From Prosapia bicincta (taxonomy: Eukaryota; Arthropoda; Insecta; Hemiptera; Cercopidae), in assembly GCA_036971475.1 (NCBI GenBank), contig JBAIZL010000001.1:93037483-93101482 (forward strand): a stretch of DNA of 64,000 nucleotides, in the 5' to 3' direction. The notes under the pieces are model-generated. The model saw only the letters and a program-made list of their open reading frames with translations. It was not told where the DNA came from and made no database searches. This document shows positions 48,031 through 60,494 of this stretch, in pieces (within the stretch, counting starts at the first letter, position 1; the number at the start of each line of letters is the position of its first letter). The position numbers were made by a program, and so were the translations under genes.

Positions 48031-50826
48031 ACTCCTATATTCTTTAGTAGGGAGTTTAGTATGTCAAAACCTATCCGTCGTAGACGTTAACAGGCATACT
48101 GGCTGATGGCTTGAAAACTACGAAACCATTGTATCACGAAAACATTGAAAAAACCACGTTAGTACTTATAATGTCTACGGCTAAAGCTAACATAAAGTAA
48201 TTGAATGGATAAAGACATGTACTTGAGGAAAGAAAAGGAAAGTATTATATTGCAAAAGATTAAAAAAAAGAAAAGACTCAACAAAAAATAATAAGGAACA
48301 CTATCGAAATATATTTTATTAAAGTCCAATATATTGTATTGGATTAATTTACACGGCTCCTACAGAAACGAACTAAAACATGAAATATGCTTCATACTAC
48401 CACTAAAAGGTAATTGCCCTCAGTGGCCTATGTTGAATGGCGCCGATGAATTCCAGTGAAGGGCACACGAAATACTTAAATCAAAATGAAAATAAATCCA
48501 AATCTGTAAACTTTCATTCTAGGACTGAAGGCAGAAACATTATATAGGAATCGTAAGTTGGAAACTTTGAAATGCTTGTTCGTGTAAAATCCGCGTGTGA
48601 TGAGTGTTTGTCTAACAGAATTGTTTTTATTTTTCAAAGAACATCTATGCCACTTAGAGATCTGCAATCTCATAATAGTACAAAGTGATATTTAGTGCCT
48701 TTCATGTAACATATAAGGAATTACAAATTCAGTAAAAGTGTAAGGAGAAATAAACTACTGCGGATTTGTATAAGGTTTTACGTTGTCATTTAATACTTTC
48801 GTTTTATAATATAAGGTATTAGATTTTATGAGAAACGTCTATGGAATTTTATAATATTAGAGATTTACACAAGGTTAAGGTGATTTCTAAATTCACCATG
48901 GTTGGGTTAAAATGTATGACTTTTAATAAATTATATTTATTTAACCTAAACTAAATTTAAATAGTTACTGGTAAATGTATACTAATAGCATAAATTAATA
49001 TACAACAATAAAAGTGTAAAGAGAATATACTAGTTAATTACCACGAACTATCATTTAATTTATAAATTAGAAAATGTTATAGACTTTTAAATTTTCAATG
49101 GGTGTGTTTTTCACTTGCAATAAATTTATCGAACTGCTTTAGAATTTTATTTGTTGTTTATTTTTAATAATTAGCTACAAATTAAAGGTATTAAAAAATA
49201 TTTGGTAGACATCGTTTTGTAAAATTATACTTCTTCATAGATTGTTATAAACTTCTATTAAACGGTTTATCGTCAGGTTCGTCACTGTAAAACCGCCGAT
49301 ACGAGGTGAAACGTTTTAAAGTCGTCGACAGTTATAAAAGAAGAAACTTTTATAATTTAATATTTTTCAACTTTGGTCGTGTTGCAGGAGTTGAATATCA
49401 ACTCGAAAGAATTTGATGCCTTAACGAATATAAAAGTAAACACACAAGCGCGAGTTTATTTGTCGTGGGGGCCTGTCACTTTGCAATGCCTTCAAAATTT
49501 GTACATTGATTTCATTTAACCTATACCTTAATTCTACCATTTATTTACTTTTTTGCTGTGTTAAACACTATTTGATAAATGTATTGTTTTAAATAATAGT
49601 GATGCATTAAAGTTTTAAAATTCCTATTCTTAAACTGAGTAGCTATATTTTTCATTTCATTGTTACTTTTTGCAATAGTTTATACATCCGTACCTTTATT
49701 TTCCTTTTCCTCGATATAAATTCTTGCAAATAACCATCTTTTTCATAATAAGTTATTCTTTATTTAAAGCTTTTTGTAATGGTTAAAGTATATATCTATA
49801 ATTTTATTCCTTAAAAAATTGCTTAGTTTTCAAAATACCATCACATAAAACATTCCTTTTTAGACATTTAATAACATTGTTTGTTTTTTGAAAAATATTT
49901 GTAAATGTTCTTATAGTATCTAGGAAATATTTATATCTGCTGGTCCTAAATATTTAAAACTATTCTGTCAAAAATTGCAAAAGATAGATAGTTTTTATAC
50001 AGCGAAGTAAAATAAATGTGAAATCTTTTGTTTATTTTAACATACATTTCTTTTAAAACAACCGGGGACAAATACTATTTTCTGAAGTGTTATTTATTCG
50101 TGGTGTGAATATTTTTCGCCTGATATTATTCTTATTTAATGTATTAGGAGTCAAGAAAATAGTGTTCCTTGACTTATTATTTTACGTGTAATTCCTATAA
50201 ACCAATATTTACACTACAATGCTGAAGAAGATGGAGATTGGACAAAGCACGTTGCTATTAGGCCTAAATGCAATTATAAGTCGCGGTTTAGGTGTTTATA
50301 CATATTGCCGCTAGAAAGGTACGTTACAATAAAGTGTGGATTAGAATTTAAATAAAAAGTTTTTGTAATTAATTTATTTATAATTAAAACAAAAATTACA
50401 CCACAGTTTTCCCCAATCTATTGTTAACAACATTGTAGTTATTTCATTTTTGTTTTTATACATGTGTACGTTTAAACATGAATGATATCATTTTTAGAGG
50501 ATTGACTTGTTTAAAACAAAACTACGTAGAAACTGAAATATTTAAAAATCTATACAAAATAAGATGATATAATTTAAAAATTAATTAACCGGTCACAATA
50601 AAATCTATGTATACGCATGGCTTAGATATATATATATCCCCAATACTATCCTCTTAACTGGTGCTCCCATTTATATTATATTACGTGGGTGTTAATAAAT
50701 ATAATGTAAATACAGACAGATCGTTGTGTTCTTGAAAAAAAATATAGCCGTAAAGTTAATTAGAGTTTAGCTAATGAGAACAATTGACAAAGGTAAATAC
50801 TAAAAGAGTCCACTCAAAATCTCACC
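48031..50826. other. Unassigned AT-rich DNA
   Basis: 2.8 kb with no recognisable gene, element or tandem repeat on either strand. Confidence 0.45.
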
Positions 50827-51265
50827 ACATTGGGCAGAGCTCTCCAACCTTTTTACTCAAGGGCCACATCCAAAACGTTTGGAGGAAAGGCGGGCCGGCA
50901 ATATTTCTAACCCCCCCTCCCATACACCCACGTGGTTTTTTCTAATCAAGAGCTCAGTGACGGTTTTTGAGATTTTCTTATTTAGTTTTTTACTAGTTTA
51001 CAGCTAGTTTACTTTTCACTTATAGAGAAAAGAAGGGGCAAGTGAGAGACGAGTACTATACTCATATTTAATGGTAAAAATGCATAGCTCGAATGACATA
51101 AACCAAAATAAATACACTGAAAATACTATTTAGTTTATTTATCATAATCAAGATATTCAACAATCCTCAGGTTAAAAACTTCATTACTTCAATAAATATC
51201 AAGAGATAAATTCCTTAAATGCAACTTTACTCTCAATTTTTACTTTATTTAAAAAGAAATATATA

Positions 51266-51534
51266 TATAAAGAACATAAGTCAAAATACAAATACAAGAA
51301 TTATAATTGAATTTACAATTTAAAGCTTTTCGTTGGCTAACAGTACCAACATCATCAGGAATATTAAACAATCATTGTTTAATATTCCTGATGATGTTGG
51401 TACTGTTAGCCAACGAAAAGCTTTGAATTGTAAATTCAATTAAAATTCTTGTATTTGTATTTTGACTTATGTTCTTTATTAATACACAAGAATACATATT
51501 GCGATATATATATATATATATATAGTATGCCCGC
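51266..51534. mobile_element. Head-to-head PLE terminal dimer nested in hAT
   Basis: A palindrome centred on 51,373 whose arms run from about 51,270 to 51,476. Each arm carries TTGAATTTACAATT, AAAGCTTTTCGTTGGCTAAC and AGTACCAACATCATCAGGAA. A copy of the flanking ACACAAGAATACATATTGCG and a (TA)n (51,504-51,525) lie on the right. It is the same module as at 5.4-6.7 kb. Confidence 0.8.
51384..51428 (+). ncRNA. Hammerhead-ribozyme-like motif
   Basis: Order of parts: ATTC (stem I 5'), CTGATGA, one extra T, stem II GTTGG/CCAAC around a 9-nt loop, GAAA, a short AGCTTT loop region, then GAAT pairing with ATTC. This is the type-I hammerhead order reported for PLEs. The extra T before stem II and the lack of a clear stem III make activity uncertain. 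A mirror copy lies on the minus strand at 51,319-51,362. Confidence 0.4.
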
Positions 51535-51618
51535 TTTCCACGAGCCGGAAAAAATCTGTTCACGGACACATTCGACCTGCGGGCCGTAAGTTGGAGACCC
51601 CGGACATAGGGGAAAGGT

Positions 51619-52000
51619 GGGCAAAGTGGCCATGGCGGGCAAAGTAGCCATCGGGTATTTTTCTGCTGTACAGTGAGGACACTACCGGAAAGGATGTCAA
51701 CTACTTCATATGACATTGGAGATTAGTCTGGAAACGTATTGTGAAGATCGAGTTTATTTGGAAAACGTTATTAAGTTTTTTTGTGTTTTAGTCCCTGCTG
51801 ATCTTCGTGTTTTAAAATACTTGAGATACAGTTATTATTATATCATCTTTTCATAATTTACGAAGTCACATCCCAAAACACAATATCTTTATTTACAGTA
51901 AAGTTTGAATTATACTTAAGTTTACTAGTTTGGCCTCTACAATCCAATTTATGTAACGGCGTCAAAGAGGGCAAAGTGGCCACGCATGGCCACTTTGCCC
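51619..52000. repeat. GGGCAAAGTGGCCA boxes flanking a 390-bp segment
   Basis: The 14-bp box occurs at 51,619-51,632, 51,637-51,650 (one change) and 51,969-51,982, and inverted at 51,987-52,000. The last two form a perfect 14-bp hairpin with a 4-nt loop. Another direct copy is at 53,029-53,042. These are likely terminal repeats of a pogo-like transposon or its MITEs. The segment between them has no coding trace. Confidence 0.6.
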
Positions 52001-52009
52001 GACAGACAA

Positions 52010-52875
52010 GTAACCTAGGACCAGGTGTTTTGTCTTCTTAATGAAGCCTTCCTAAATGCAGCAGTTTTTAATATTGCCGTTAAAGGTTATCGAAAGTGTG
52101 GGATCGTTCCAGTTATTAGGAATGTCTTCAGAAATCTGGATTTTACAGTAGCATTGACAATAAAAAATTCTGTTTCACTGGGCACTAGTGAAGGCACATC
52201 TCTTACTGCGATTTCCTTCAATAGCTTACAGCTCAGCTCATTATTTTTCTCTGAATCATCAAAAAAGTCGCAGATCTGCAATTCCAAAGGTAATACAGTC
52301 CATTGCTGTGAGACCAGTAGATTTTCGTGCTCCATCTTCAACCACATCTCCTCTCTTTGGGTCACGAGATCCAAAGACTTCATTTGTTTAGCTACCTAAA
52401 TTATCAAACAACCCGGAAGCCAGTTCATTTACAGTAAGTCCTAGAGACATATTACCAGTTCCAAAAGCTTGTAGCTGCAAACGTCCAAATAAACGAAAAA
52501 ATGGGACGACAGCGGTTTTAACATCAAGTCCTTACAAGACAGACTTGTGAAAATAGAAAAGGAAGAAAAGGAAAGAGCAAAGCAATTGGGAACTAATTTA
52601 AAGAGTCAACAAAAATGTAAAATGTGATAAAGATATAAGAAAAATAAAGAAAAAATCGAGCGAAGTAACTCGGATCTTGTTCAATAAATCCGATGATAGT
52701 GATGACAGTGATGTCGATTGTATTTTTTATGGTGATTGTTTCTCAAAGTCAAAAGACAATGAAGGTTGGATACGTTGCTCAAGCTGTTTACAGTGAGCAG
52801 ATGAGAAATGTGCTGGTAGTGAATACAGGATAATGACTTTCTTTGTGATATTTGTAACAAATTAGAAAAATATAA
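52010..52875 (+). pseudogene. pogo-like transposase, C-terminal part with PHD-like finger
   Basis: A plus-strand frame from about 52,025 carries Ala-Val-Lys-Gly-Tyr-Arg-Lys-Cys-Gly-Ile-Val-Pro and Arg-Asn-Val-Phe. This is the region just after the DDE domain of pogo/Tigger-like transposases. Further pieces in other frames include a Val-Ser-Pro-Arg-Asp-Ile-Leu-Pro-Val-Pro segment (about 52,433), a Lys/Glu-rich helix, and from about 52,700 a Cys/His finger (Asp-Asn-Glu-Gly-Trp-Ile-Arg-Cys-Ser-Ser-Cys). Such elements end in this kind of PHD-like zinc finger. The DNA-binding and DDE parts are absent, and stops and frameshifts abound. Confidence 0.72.
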
Positions 52876-53042
52876 AGCTATAAAAAAATATCATAAGTAG
52901 CTTTAGTAAGTTTTCTTATAAATTAAAAATGAATGTTCAGCTACTGGTTTTGTTCAAACCATGTATACAACAGTTAAAATTAAATATTGTTGCTTAATAT
53001 AACAAAAAGTTATTTTTTACCCCTAGCAGGGCAAAGTGGCCA

Positions 53043-54283
53043 TTTTGTAGATGCAAGGAATATCCGTTATACATCTCAAACGTAATACGATAAGGCGATT
53101 ATATTTTTGTTGTGTGAAGGGAACATATTGAACTTATTATCCCCACAGATAAACCGGAATTTAAATAATGTTTGTATTGTACAGAGACAGTTCTTCCTTA
53201 GAGTGACTCTTCCTCTACTAGTTTCTTAATACAGACCAGTATCGGTGACGATATCGCCTTCATAAGTGATTGGCTAACACTAACTATTTGATGCAGTGAG
53301 AGTTTGATTGAACTCTTAATATTTACAGTTGTTTATCACTTTGTTGCTGGAGACCTTTCTTATTGTGAGAATACCTCCCTCTGATCCTAGTTATGCTAGT
53401 TTATTTCAGCAGCGCCACCTAGCAGTTCTTCATACATTAAGCTACTTACCTGTATTCCCAATCCTTTTCTATAGTTCAAAGGTAATGATGATGATATTTA
53501 CTGAATACCGTTAAAAGCAGTAATAATAATTATATAAACCAAAGGTTTTAATATTTTTTACCTACGTAGCCTATTTTATTTATTTATTTTAAAAAAAAAT
53601 TTTTTCCAGGCGAAAAACCTATTGAGGTTATCATCGCCTAACTAAAGTTGGGTTTCGTAGCCTATTTTAATCTTAGCAAACAAGAGTACCCTTATTACAT
53701 TTTCTGTAATTATAAACTTATTAACAAATACTCTTTTGGGACAAAAATCGGGAAGGGGGTAGTTCCGTTGGTCACTATCCAATTTTCATTTATCAAAATA
53801 TGTAAAGAAGTACTTTAACACTCTGTTACCTTTTAAAAATAGGTTTAAATAAACCCCAAACTTATATAAAATTTAAAATGGTTAGTTGTGTTGTAACTAC
53901 TGGAGTTTAACTATATTCCTTACCATTTTTGCAACAACGAAAATTTATATTTTACATCTGAAACATGAATAGGAGGAATGAGCTTGTTTCTTCTTTCAAG
54001 ATTCATCATTAATATTTGGTTCAAGCTTTTATAAATAAAGGTATAAATTCTCTGGAGGCAGCTCGCCAGATGATGGCTGTTACGAGGCTGGGCGGCTTCT
54101 GGGGCAATCTTTATTTTGGTTCAATATTACAAAAATTTGAAATTATCTATCTTTCAAATAAGAACAGACGGTATGATTTCATTATCTGCCAATCATTTTG
54201 ATGATTTTCAAAATCCTAACTATTTTATCAAAGTAAGTTTGAAGTAATATTTAACAACTTATTTCTTTTTTTTATGAATCATA
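53043..54283. other. Unassigned DNA
   Basis: No recognised gene. A GC-richer patch at 54,050-54,110 lies in a 61-codon plus-strand frame of unknown meaning. An inverted pair (GTAGCCTATTTTA near 53,566 and 53,658) flanks about 90 bp. Confidence 0.35.
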
Positions 54284-54531
<248 letters not shown>

Positions 54532-55186
54532 TCAGAAAAATCCAAAATTTCCCATAGGGCATTAGTTTTGGTTGGGAGCATCTACCGAAAAATATATCTC
54601 TCATTGTTAATTGTTATCAGTTGTTTTGGTGTTAAGTACAGACTATCATTGAGTCTCATTATTATAATCTTATACTAATTAGTTATACTATATATAATGT
54701 ACATTATATTTTGTATATATTATTATGTAAAATATATATTTACTTTTACTAAATAATCTGATACTAAATTTCTGTGCAGCAACTTTTAAGCAAGAACAAT
54801 ACCCTTTATGAGAACCGATATATTGTCATGTTTCACACGTTTCAGTAAAAGACATTTACAATTGACACTGTTCGCTGCTTAGCAGATACAGTTTACAATC
54901 ACGTAAAATACAGGATTTCCTTCATCTGCAATACGAGTACTGTATTTCCTAAAATGTTCCATTCAATGCCCATCTACAGAAAATTGAACACAAATATGAA
55001 AAAAAATATTGATTTATATAACCACGTGTTTTCGACCAACTGAATCAATTTATAATTATAAATACAAAAATACACACACACACACACACAGCCCGTTTCA
55101 GAAAGGTCTGTAAAATACAATGGTAAATATTTATTATTACTGTATACCTTTCTAAATGTATTGATAATATTAGTACATTAGTAACA
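54532..55186. other. Unassigned AT-rich DNA
   Basis: Nothing recognised apart from a short (CA)n at about 55,072-55,090, close to the start of the next satellite. Confidence 0.4.
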
Positions 55187-57197
55187 ATGACTTTGAGAAA
55201 ACTTTATATTATATGTTCAATTTTTATATTTAATCGAAATTATTAGAAATGCCAAAATTAAAGGAATATGCAAACCGTACATATTTCTCTGTAAGACATA
55301 TGTAACTTTTGCAATGATATTATTTTGTAGATTGTTGCATTGTAACTAACAATCGTAGTTTCTGTGTATGACTATGAGAAAATTTAAATTATATGTTCAA
55401 TTTTTATATTTAATCGAACTTATTAGAAATGCCAAAATTAAAGGAATATGCAAACCGTACATATTTCTCTGTAAGACATATGTAACTTTTGCAATGATAT
55501 TATTTTGTAGATTGTTGCATTGTAACTAGGCTAACAATCGTAGTTTCTGAGTATGACTATGAGAAAATTTAAATTATATGTTCAATTTTTATATTTAATC
55601 GAACTTATTAGAAATGCCAAAATTAAAGGAATATGCAAACCGTACATATTTCTCTGTAAGACATATGTAACTTTTGCAATGATATTATTTTGTAGATTGT
55701 TGCATTGTAACTAACAATCGTAGTTTCTGTGTATGACTATGAGAAAATTTTATATTATATGTTCAATTTTTATATTTAATCGAACTTATTAGAAATGCCA
55801 AAACTAAAGGAATATGCAAACCGTACATATTTCTCTGTAAGACATATGTAACTTTTGCAATGATATTATTTTGTAGATTGTTGCATTGTAACTAACAATC
55901 GTAGTTTCTGAGTATGACTATGAGAAAATTTTATATTATATGTTCAATTTTTATATTTAATCGAACTTATTAGAAATGCCAAAACTAAAGGAATATGCAA
56001 ACCGTACATATTTCTCTGTAAGACATATGTAACTTTTGCAATGATATTATTTTGTAGATTGTTGCATTGTAACTAGGCTAACAATCGTAGTTTCTGAGTA
56101 TGACTATGAGAAAATTTAAATTATATGTTCAATTTTTATATTTAATCGAACTTATTAGAAATGCCAAAATTAAAGGAATATGCAAACCGTACATATTTCT
56201 CTGTAAGACATATGTAACCTTTGCAATGATATTATTTTGTAGATTGTTGCATTGTAACTAGGCTAACAATCGTAGTTTCTGAGTATGACTATGAGAAAAT
56301 TTAAATTATATGTTCAATTTTTATATTTAATCGAACTTATTAGAAATGCCAAAATTAAAGGAATATGCAAACCGTACATATTTCTCTGTAAGACATATGT
56401 AACTTTTGCAATGATATTATTTTGTAGATTGTTGCATTGTAACTAACAATCGTAGTTTCTGTGTATGACTATGAGAAAATTTTATATTATATGTTCAATT
56501 TTTATATTTAATCGAACTTATTAGAAATGCCAAAACTAAAGGAATATGCAAACCGTACATATTTCTCTGTAAGACATATGTAACTTTTGCAATGATATTA
56601 TTTTGTAGATTGTTGCATTGTAACTAGGCTAACAATCGTAGTTTCTGAGTATGACTATGAGAAAATTTAAATTATATGTTCAATTTTTATATTTAATCGA
56701 ACTTATTAGAAATGCCAAAATTAAAGGAATATGCAAACCGTACATATTTCTCTGTAAGACATATGTAACTTTTACAATGATATTATTTTGTAGATTGTTG
56801 CATTGTAACTAACAATCGTAGTTTCTGTGTATGACTATGAGAAAATTTTATATTATATGTTCAATTTTTATATTTAATCGAACTTATTAGAAATGCCAAA
56901 ATTAAAGGAATATGCAAACCGTACATATTTCTCTGTAAGACATATGTAACTTTTGCAATGATATTATTTTGTAGATTGTTGCATTGTAACTAACAATCGT
57001 AGTTTCTGTGTATGACTATGAGAAAATTTTATATTATATGTTCAATTTTTATATTTAATCGAACTTATTAGAAATGCCAAAATTAAAGGAATATGCAAAC
57101 CGTACATATTTCTCTGTAAGACATATGTAACTTTTGCAATGATATTATTTTGTAGATTGTTGCATTGTAACTAGGCTAACAATCGTAGTTTCTGAGT
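55187..57197. repeat. 180/185-bp satellite array, about 11 copies
   Basis: The unit contains TGACTATGAGAAAATTT, AATCGAACTTATTAGAAATG, GGAATATGCAAACCGTACAT and TTGTAGATTGTTGCATTGTA. Two versions differ by five bases: GTAACTAACAATCG (180 bp) or GTAACTAGGCTAACAATCG (185 bp). The array is otherwise almost identical and ends abruptly at about 57,197. The first copy (55,187) is slightly diverged. Confidence 0.95.
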
Positions 57198-57527
57198 AAA
57201 CTCTTTTTTTGTTCTTCACCAAAAGGATTGGGCAGATAATAACATAAACAGAATGTTCAGTGAAATAATAATGGATTCATCCCGCTTAGGTAAATGTATA
57301 TATCTTCTTTTCCTTTATAATAATACATTTGGTTCTATAATATAACTTATACAGCTACAAATGAAATCTTTTGCCTCACCTATTTACGCTTGACTTTAAA
57401 GTCAAGCATTCCCAAAAATCATGTACATGTAGATTATGTGATCTACTTAAAATAAATTTAATATAAAATGCTGTCAGTCAGTCAGAGAAGGGGGGTTTGG
57501 TGTCTCTAGATGTTATTCAGCGTTGTA
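57198..57527. other. Unassigned DNA
   Basis: Short spacer between the satellite and the LINE fragment. It includes a TTTAAAGTCAAGC.. inverted pair near 57,394-57,406 and a TCAGTCAGTCAG run at 57,474. Confidence 0.4.
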
Positions 57528-58275
57528 TCACCCAAAATTACTTACAATTAAGCATATTAGGACTAAAACGTAAAAACTAGTAGCGTATTCTAGGAGGCGA
57601 GAGGTAAACGGCTGGGAGAGGAGAAGTGCGAGCTGCAGAGGGATCCGACAAAAACAGCAAGCGATGGAGAGCGAAGTGAGTTTTGGATGGTGACATTTTG
57701 TAGGAACCAAGGAGAGTTAGAGAGGAGGCTGAGGAAAAAGGATTGGAAGGACTCAAGAGATTTCCGAGACGTGATAGAGCAAACCAACCTAACAGGCCAC
57801 CATACAGGAACTGCATGAGTGAGGACGGGACGATGGAGCATTTGGTATATGTGGTGTTTCATTTTGAGAGGGATGGTGCTCTGCAGCAGAGGAGAGGGTA
57901 AAGCTTAGCACGGATAATTGTACCCTTTGTAAGGGCTGAGGAAGCTTGAGAGGAAAAGGACAGGCAAGATGAGAATCTTGGATGACGCAAGATATTTAAC
58001 AGAAAACCTCCAGGAAATGGGTCTCCCGTCAAGGGGGATGGCTCCGGTTTGCGGTCTTAGCTTTCTGGTGAAAGCAGATGGATTTCGACTTTTCAGTATT
58101 GACCGCGGTTCTCCATTTCTTGTGCCACAGTGACCGGGAGTCCAGTTGTGTCTGGATGGTCTTTGTGGTTTTGGGTATTCTCCAGGAGCTTGATATGAAC
58201 ATGGCGTCATCCACCGTAAACATCACGTCATTTATGGTTCGCTATGTCTCCGACCCGCGTGGAGTGAGAGTCTGG
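57528..58275 (-). pseudogene. jockey-like LINE reverse transcriptase fragment
   Basis: Minus-strand frames encode the C-terminal half of a jockey-type RT. A Val-Asp-Asp-Ala-Met-Phe-Ile-Ser motif at about 58,215-58,190 is the catalytic (F/Y)xDD box. It is followed by a Trp-His-Lys-Lys-Trp-Arg...Asn-Thr-Glu-Lys-Ser-Lys motif and a Val-Lys-Tyr-Leu segment. In another frame (57,862-57,590) comes the thumb region Tyr-Gln-Met-Leu...Arg-Pro-Val-Leu-Thr...Pro-Val-Trp. At least two frameshifts break it. No endonuclease, gag or poly-A tail is visible. LINE RTs copy their RNA at the nicked target. Confidence 0.8.
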
Positions 58276-58516
58276 TAGCTCCCTTTTTTAACTATACCTC
58301 AATACCTATGACATATTATATATATATGATGACAATCGACATAAACATATAACATATTAACAATAACAGGATATATACATATTAGAGGACATACAATATC
58401 GAATATACAAAATAATAATAGGGTAGGCGTATCTAATAGAACTAGTCCGTTGAACAATGGCGCGTCCACCAAATGTTCGGGACTAAACTACCTTTCAGCA
58501 TACAAATCATTATTAA

Positions 58517-59340
58517 TCACTGGGGGTGAAGTGAGGTTTTAACTGTTCGACGTGAGATTTTTTTAATATACTGCTTGCCACTCAGATCACCCAATGAAAC
58601 GGTTACAGGTGTAAGGAAATAGAGGATACGAAAAGGGTCTGAATATCTGGGCATGAGTTTGGCTGTGCACTTGTCAATCGCAGAACTAAAGGGATGTGTC
58701 TTGCACCATACCATGTCGTTAACTTTAAAGATATGTGGATAACGGGTCTTATTATAAGCCCGTTTTGCCATTTCCTGGGACTTGAGAATGTTTATCTAGT
58801 GCCAGACGTTTGTGGGGATCGTGGAATTCGGAGGAAGAAGTTCGTCAAGCTAGGGAAAGAGGGGATTTTAGATTAAAATTTAAAAACAGCTTATTTGGTG
58901 AAGTTTTGGCGGTTTCGTATATATGGCTGTATTGAAAGCTTCTTGTAGTCACATGAGGGACGTATCCAATGAGGTTTGGTCGCGGGAGTGGAAGGCTATG
59001 AGGGCAGAATTTAAATTTCTGTTGAAGCGTTTCGCGTTTGAAGGCTGAGGGTGATAGAGCGACAGGGTTTAAATTTTGTTTTTAAAAGGCCTAAGTGTCC
59101 ACCGAAACTGTAATCATGTTAGTACACAAAAACCATGTTTATTTAGGTTAAGATTTAGGTAAATATACGCGTGAGGGAATACCGAGGCGATTTTTCAGGC
59201 ACAATACATTTTTGCTGAGACAGAATTTATTTTACTCGGTCTTTTTTTCCAAATGATAAATTATTATTTTCAGAACCGAGTCACTTTCCTGTTGGGCTTT
59301 GATATCTGTAAAAGCTAGAGGGAATTGAGATAATAAACGG
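58517..59340 (-). pseudogene. Second gypsy integrase, internally deleted
   Basis: Pieces along the minus strand are as follows. Near 59,115 a Phe-Gly-Gly-His-Leu-Gly motif is the His part of the zinc module. Near 59,030-58,880 a segment Ala-Phe-His-Ser-Arg-Asp-Gln-Thr...Phe-Asn-Thr-Ala...Ser-Pro-Asn-Lys-Leu matches the end of the catalytic core. The C-terminal domain at 58,771-58,517 is an 84-codon frame with Val-Trp-Cys-Lys-Thr-His-Pro and Ala-Lys-Leu-Met-Pro-Arg-Tyr. Only about 80 bp separate the first two, so the DD part of the core is deleted. Confidence 0.8.
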
Positions 59341-59345
59341 TCAGG

Positions 59346-60494
59346 GGATTTTTTTATCTGTTAGTGCGTCTATGTTTTCAGGATTGAATATGCGGGCCAG
59401 TGTGTCGGCGATTATGTTTTGCGTTACTCGTATATGATTGACGGTAAACTTTAGTGAAGTGATTTTGGCGATCCAACGCCCGAGTTTGCCTAGCTGACGG
59501 GGAGATGCGACGAGCGAAAGAGCTTGATTGTCAGTTTCTAAAATAAATTCTCTATGTTCTAAATACTGGCGAAGCTTTTCGGTACCGTGTAATATGGCAA
59601 GGCATTCAAGTTTGTCGGCTGAAGTTCACCGCTGCCGTTAGAGTTCTAGAGGAATAAGCGATAGATTGTCTGACACCATCAGTTTCCTGTAACAGGACGA
59701 CACCTAATTTGCAAGAACTGGCGTCAGTTTGCAAAATGAAGGGTTTTGTAAAATCTTGCATTCGGAGGACCGGGGGTTGTGAGATGCCTTGTTTCATTCG
59801 TCGAAAGGACTCTTCTTGGGCCTGCTTCCAAAAAAATGTTTGGCCTTTGCGGCTTAAACGGTTTAAGGGTGCCGCGATTTGGGAGAAATTGTTGATAAAT
59901 TTAGAAAAGAAATAGTCATGCCAATAAAGCGCGCTACTGCCTTGGCGTTCTTAGATTGGAGGAAATATTCTATGGTGTTGGTCCTGCTAGGGTCGATGGT
60001 AATGCCTCGGGATGAAACCAAATGTCCCAAAAAACTCATCTCTTCTACGCCGAACCCGACCTTTTCGGAGTTAACCGTCAAGCCTGACCGGTGTAGACGC
60101 ATGAGCACTTCGCGGAGTAATGCCGTAAATGCTCCTCCCAGGAATTAGAGTAAACTACCAGGTCGTCATGGTAATTGAACACATACTGATATTTTATGTC
60201 AGAAAAGACCTGGTCTAGAAGGCGTGCGAGAACCTGCGCACCGGTTCTCAAATCAAATGGGACGCGAGTAAACTGATACAGGAGCCAGGGAGTGCAGAAG
60301 CTGGTAAGATGTTTCGACCGTTGTGTGAGTGGGATCTGGTGATAAGCAGAATTTAAATAAAAAAACGGAAAAATATTTGGTGTCCGCGAACCAATTGAAA
60401 CAACGGCGGAGATGTGACAGACTTCGAACACAATGTGTTGATGTAATTTTCTATAATCGATTACCATTCTGCTTTTCTTTGCTTTGTGCTCCAC
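59346..60494 (-). pseudogene. Second gypsy RT and RNase H
   Basis: RT starts near 60,480 with Ser-Arg-Met-Val-Ile-Asp-Tyr-Arg-Lys-Leu. It includes Tyr-Leu-Asn-Ser-Ala-Tyr-His-Gln-Ile-Pro and the catalytic box Tyr-His-Asp-Asp at about 60,173-60,162 (usually Tyr-Leu-Asp-Asp; both Asp kept). A frame change near 60,100 leads to Phe-Leu-Gly-His-Leu-Val-Ser. RNase H follows with Leu-Gln-Thr-Asp-Ala-Ser at about 59,725. After a frameshift near 59,610 a stop-free stretch (59,585-59,346) holds Glu-Thr-Asp-Asn-Gln-Ala-Leu and Ile-Ala-Asp. All main catalytic acids are present, so damage is mostly by frameshift. Confidence 0.88.

Larger units (their letters stand above)
50835..51603. mobile_element. Non-autonomous hAT element
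   Basis: Ends are inverted: CAGAGCTCTCCAAC at 50,835 and GTTGGAGACCCCGG ending at 51,603. Both ends have GGGCC(A/G) motifs just inside, typical of hAT elements of the CAGGGGTCTCCAAC type. Flanks ACATTGGG (50,827-50,834) and ACATAGGG (51,604-51,611) match at 7 of 8 positions, the expected 8-bp hAT target duplication. No transposase is present. A PLE dimer is nested inside. Confidence 0.82.
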
